Below are positions 62,418-64,000 of a stretch of 64,000 nt of DNA, one piece after another. Positions within the stretch are counted from its first letter, which is position 1. Every line of letters starts with the position of its first letter. The position numbers were made by a program, and so were the translations under genes. A model generated the notes under the pieces. That model saw only the letters and a list, made by a program, of their open reading frames with translations. It was not told where the DNA came from and made no database searches. Source of the stretch: CALKZN01 sp050633785 (GTDB lineage Bacteria > Pseudomonadota > Gammaproteobacteria > Arenicellales > Arenicellaceae); the NCBI GenBank assembly GCA_050633785.1, contig JBOEHE010000020.1:1-64000 (forward strand), written 5' to 3'.

Positions 62418-62538
62418 ATTTTTTACTCTCCTATCCTGAATATTGAAAAATACATCTGTTTATACCCAAGCAACTATCCTAAACATAATCCACTATAACG
62501 ACTCTCAGATAGGGTTGATAAAAAAGGCAAGCCACTAA

Positions 62539-63249
62539 TTAGTTTTCAATTTCAGCTATATTTTCCTGAACAATATTGGTTATTTTGGTTTTCATCGAAG
62601 AAAAGATACCCTGGTGCCCACCATCAAATTCAGTCAGTGTTGTTCTCACTCTGTTTTCCTGCAGGATTTCAACGGCTTTTTTCCCAAGGGGAAATGCAAC
62701 GACTTGATCTTTTTTCCCATGAAAAGCATGTACTTCAGCTCCAATATCTCGTTGGTTTTTGGGTAGATTATCTTTTGACAATCGGCCAGACACCGGAAAT
62801 ATATATGAATAGTCTGAACCATGGGTCACTGCTTGATAATAGGCCATCTCACCTCCCCCGGAAAACCCCAGCAATGCCGGTTTGCCTTGCGTCGGATATT
62901 TTACCGCTAATTGCATAACCGCATCATTTACAGCGTCGCCGTACATTGCTAATCCAGGCGCATCCCAGGGCCACGCTTTCCCCCTGCCATATCGTAGAGG
63001 CCCCTGTAACAAAACGATACGAATAGGATCACTATACTCGTTTAATGCCGATTCATAGAATCCTTTGGCGGTGTCACCGTTGCCATGAAAGGCAACCAAC
63101 ATAGGCAATGAGCTACTTTTGCTGACACCATCTGGGTACTTAACGATATAACTGAACGTGACATCACTTGAAGCCACCGTCACAGTCGGGTCTTTGAACC
63201 ATAAATAGGCAGCGATACTGATCGCTATAAGAATAAGTATCTTGTTCAT
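62539..63249 (-). CDS. Membrane-anchored alpha/beta hydrolase (phospholipase/carboxylesterase-like)
   Basis: 236 residues. An N-terminal hydrophobic anchor (KILILIAISIAAYLWF) is followed by a hydrolase domain with the oxyanion text LVAFHGNGDTAKGF, nucleophile Ser130 in LLGFSGGGEMAYY, the acid in AFHGKKDQVVAFPLGKKAVEIL and His in FDGGHQGIFS. The layout resembles polyhydroxybutyrate depolymerase or phospholipase/carboxylesterase proteins. It lies next to the 157-residue single-span protein, same strand, 22 bp apart. Confidence 0.75.
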   Translation of the reverse strand: MNKILILIAISIAAYLWFKDPTVTVASSDVTFSYIVKYPDGVSKSSSLPMLVAFHGNGDTAKGFYESALNEYSDPIRIVLLQGPLRYGRGKAWPWDAPGLAMYGDAVNDAVMQLAVKYPTQGKPALLGFSGGGEMAYYQAVTHGSDYSYIFPVSGRLSKDNLPKNQRDIGAEVHAFHGKKDQVVAFPLGKKAVEILQENRVRTTLTEFDGGHQGIFSSMKTKITNIVQENIAEIEN

Positions 63250-63271
63250 TATACTGGCAAATTTACCTTAC

Positions 63272-63745
63272 TCACCCCAATGTATAATCTTCCAACTCTT
63301 GAAAAATTTGTTGCGCCTCTCGCTTACTCTTTGATTTTTTATCACTGTATTGTAAAAAGAGAATGACTGCATTCATTTCTATGGCCTGTGTCATATAGGC
63401 CTGTGTTATATAATCTCCCGGTTCATCTCTGACACCATAATACCGACCATCTCTATCTTGAGTTAGCTTAATGCGCTGCTGCTTTAATCGTTGCGTATAA
63501 AACTCGGTAATATCATCAACAGGGACAGGTGCTCCATTTTCAGAGACGATAAAAATAAGATAGTGATGCGATGATCTGGCACTGTATTTATAAAGAGCAA
63601 ATTTCCCTCCATTACGTTCAAAAACCTCCTTGTCATCTTTTTCCAGAGTATGCCCATGAAAGGTAATCTGGCTAGGTAATTTATCGTGAATGAATAAAAA
63701 ATACCCCGCTACTAACGCAAGAATAAGAACTGCTATTTTAACCAT
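63272..63745 (-). CDS. Single-span membrane-anchored protein of unknown function
   Basis: 157 residues. A hydrophobic N-terminus (KIAVLILALVAGYFLFI) anchors a soluble extracytoplasmic domain with alternating beta-like segments (QITFHGHTLEKDDKEVFERNGGKFALYKY, then HHYLIFIVSENGAPVPVDDITEFYTQRLK). No motif was recognised. It is followed on the same strand by the membrane-anchored hydrolase 22 bp away and may be its partner. Confidence 0.6.
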   Translation of the reverse strand: MVKIAVLILALVAGYFLFIHDKLPSQITFHGHTLEKDDKEVFERNGGKFALYKYSARSSHHYLIFIVSENGAPVPVDDITEFYTQRLKQQRIKLTQDRDGRYYGVRDEPGDYITQAYMTQAIEMNAVILFLQYSDKKSKSKREAQQIFQELEDYTLG

Positions 63746-63872
63746 TTTATCAATCGCTCCTGTTTATCACTTCAGTGTGTTTTAATATGAGGTTTACCTG
63801 AACCATTATATCGTAAAACTCTAATTTAAAATTTCAGTTTTAGCCGATTAAAGGTGATTAAATAGTGATTAA

Positions 63873-64000
63873 GCAAGCATTGATTCAAAAGTTATTGGAT
63901 ATGATACTCTGATTGTGCTGCTAAACTCCTCTGAGCGAAGAAGCATTAAAGACGATAAACGTGGTTCTATTACGATTCAATCTGGTGATTATACTCAGCC
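63873..64000 (+). CDS. Possible start of an unidentified gene running off the window
   Basis: After a TAA at 63870-63872 the frame stays open to the edge and reads coding-like text (GYDTLIVLLNSSERRSIKDDKRG, then SITIQSGDYTQ). There is no ATG in frame; GTG at 63915 is one possible start. A neighbouring frame gives a 15-codon peptide starting GTG at 63865. Start and product cannot be settled here; a truncated or frameshifted gene is possible. Confidence 0.3.

Noticed and set aside
1..64000. CRISPR array, tRNA/rRNA genes, phage or complete insertion sequence
   Set aside because: No regularly spaced repeats, no cloverleaf-like or rRNA-like text, and no transposase or integrase gene were seen on reading the window.

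Overview
The window reads as chromosomal DNA of a Gram-negative, probably marine gammaproteobacterium. The support is an RND pump with a NodT-type outer-membrane lipoprotein, an RstB-like kinase, a MipA/OmpV porin beside an EptA-type lipid A phosphoethanolamine transferase, YceH, GlpM and a full-length PEP carboxylase. Base composition looks A/T-leaning by eye and the genus cannot be fixed. No rRNA, tRNA, CRISPR array, prophage or intact insertion sequence was seen. Two unknown bases (N) lie at 1717-1718.

Layout. 0-10.2 kb: a winged-helix regulator and membrane protein pair with a double operator, a beta-alanine:pyruvate-type transaminase with a divergent LysR gene, LysR/azoreductase/SDR, a DUF418 protein, and a CynX-like MFS exporter with a TetR regulator sharing one operator motif. 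10.2-16.8 kb: unknown membrane and helical proteins, an Lnb-like DUF4105 protein overlapping an exonuclease-endonuclease-phosphatase protein, a desaturase, an HPP protein and YceH. 16.8-27 kb: an S41 protease fused to a serine beta-lactamase-like domain, then an outer-membrane factor, adaptor, RND pump and GT9 glycosyltransferase operon. 27-32.5 kb: an RstAB-like two-component system facing mipA and eptA, a plausible envelope-stress or cationic-peptide response. 32.5-36.6 kb: thiolase, alpha/beta hydrolase, 4-oxalocrotonate tautomerase and luciferase-like monooxygenase with a divergent LysR gene, resembling a ring-cleavage or side-chain catabolic set. 36.9-39.1 kb: amidotransferase, macrodomain protein, nucleotidyltransferase and a small membrane protein. 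39.1-42.8 kb: a BioMNY biotin (ECF) transporter with an AMP-forming acyl ligase. 43-50.6 kb: PatB, PEP carboxylase, an HD-domain protein, a lytic transglycosylase-like lipoprotein and a possible PHM-fold copper protein. 50.7-53.9 kb: chromate resistance (rhodanese-ChrB and ChrA) and a second luciferase-like oxidoreductase. 54-56.5 kb: SPFH and DUF445 membrane proteins.

57.1-61.1 kb holds the most unusual unit: a tightly coupled operon of an alanine-dehydrogenase-like enzyme, a group II PLP decarboxylase, an isopenicillin-N-synthase-like 2OG-Fe(II) oxygenase and a GlpM-family membrane protein, closed by a strong bidirectional terminator. It has the logic of a small-molecule pathway (oxo-acid or imine chemistry, decarboxylation, oxidation, possibly export) that I cannot match to a known product.

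Other structure includes two fold-back elements with related terminal repeats at 1.7 and 27.1 kb, the second of which supplies the stop codon of the sensor kinase, and an in-frame 9-bp tandem repeat in the RND adaptor gene.
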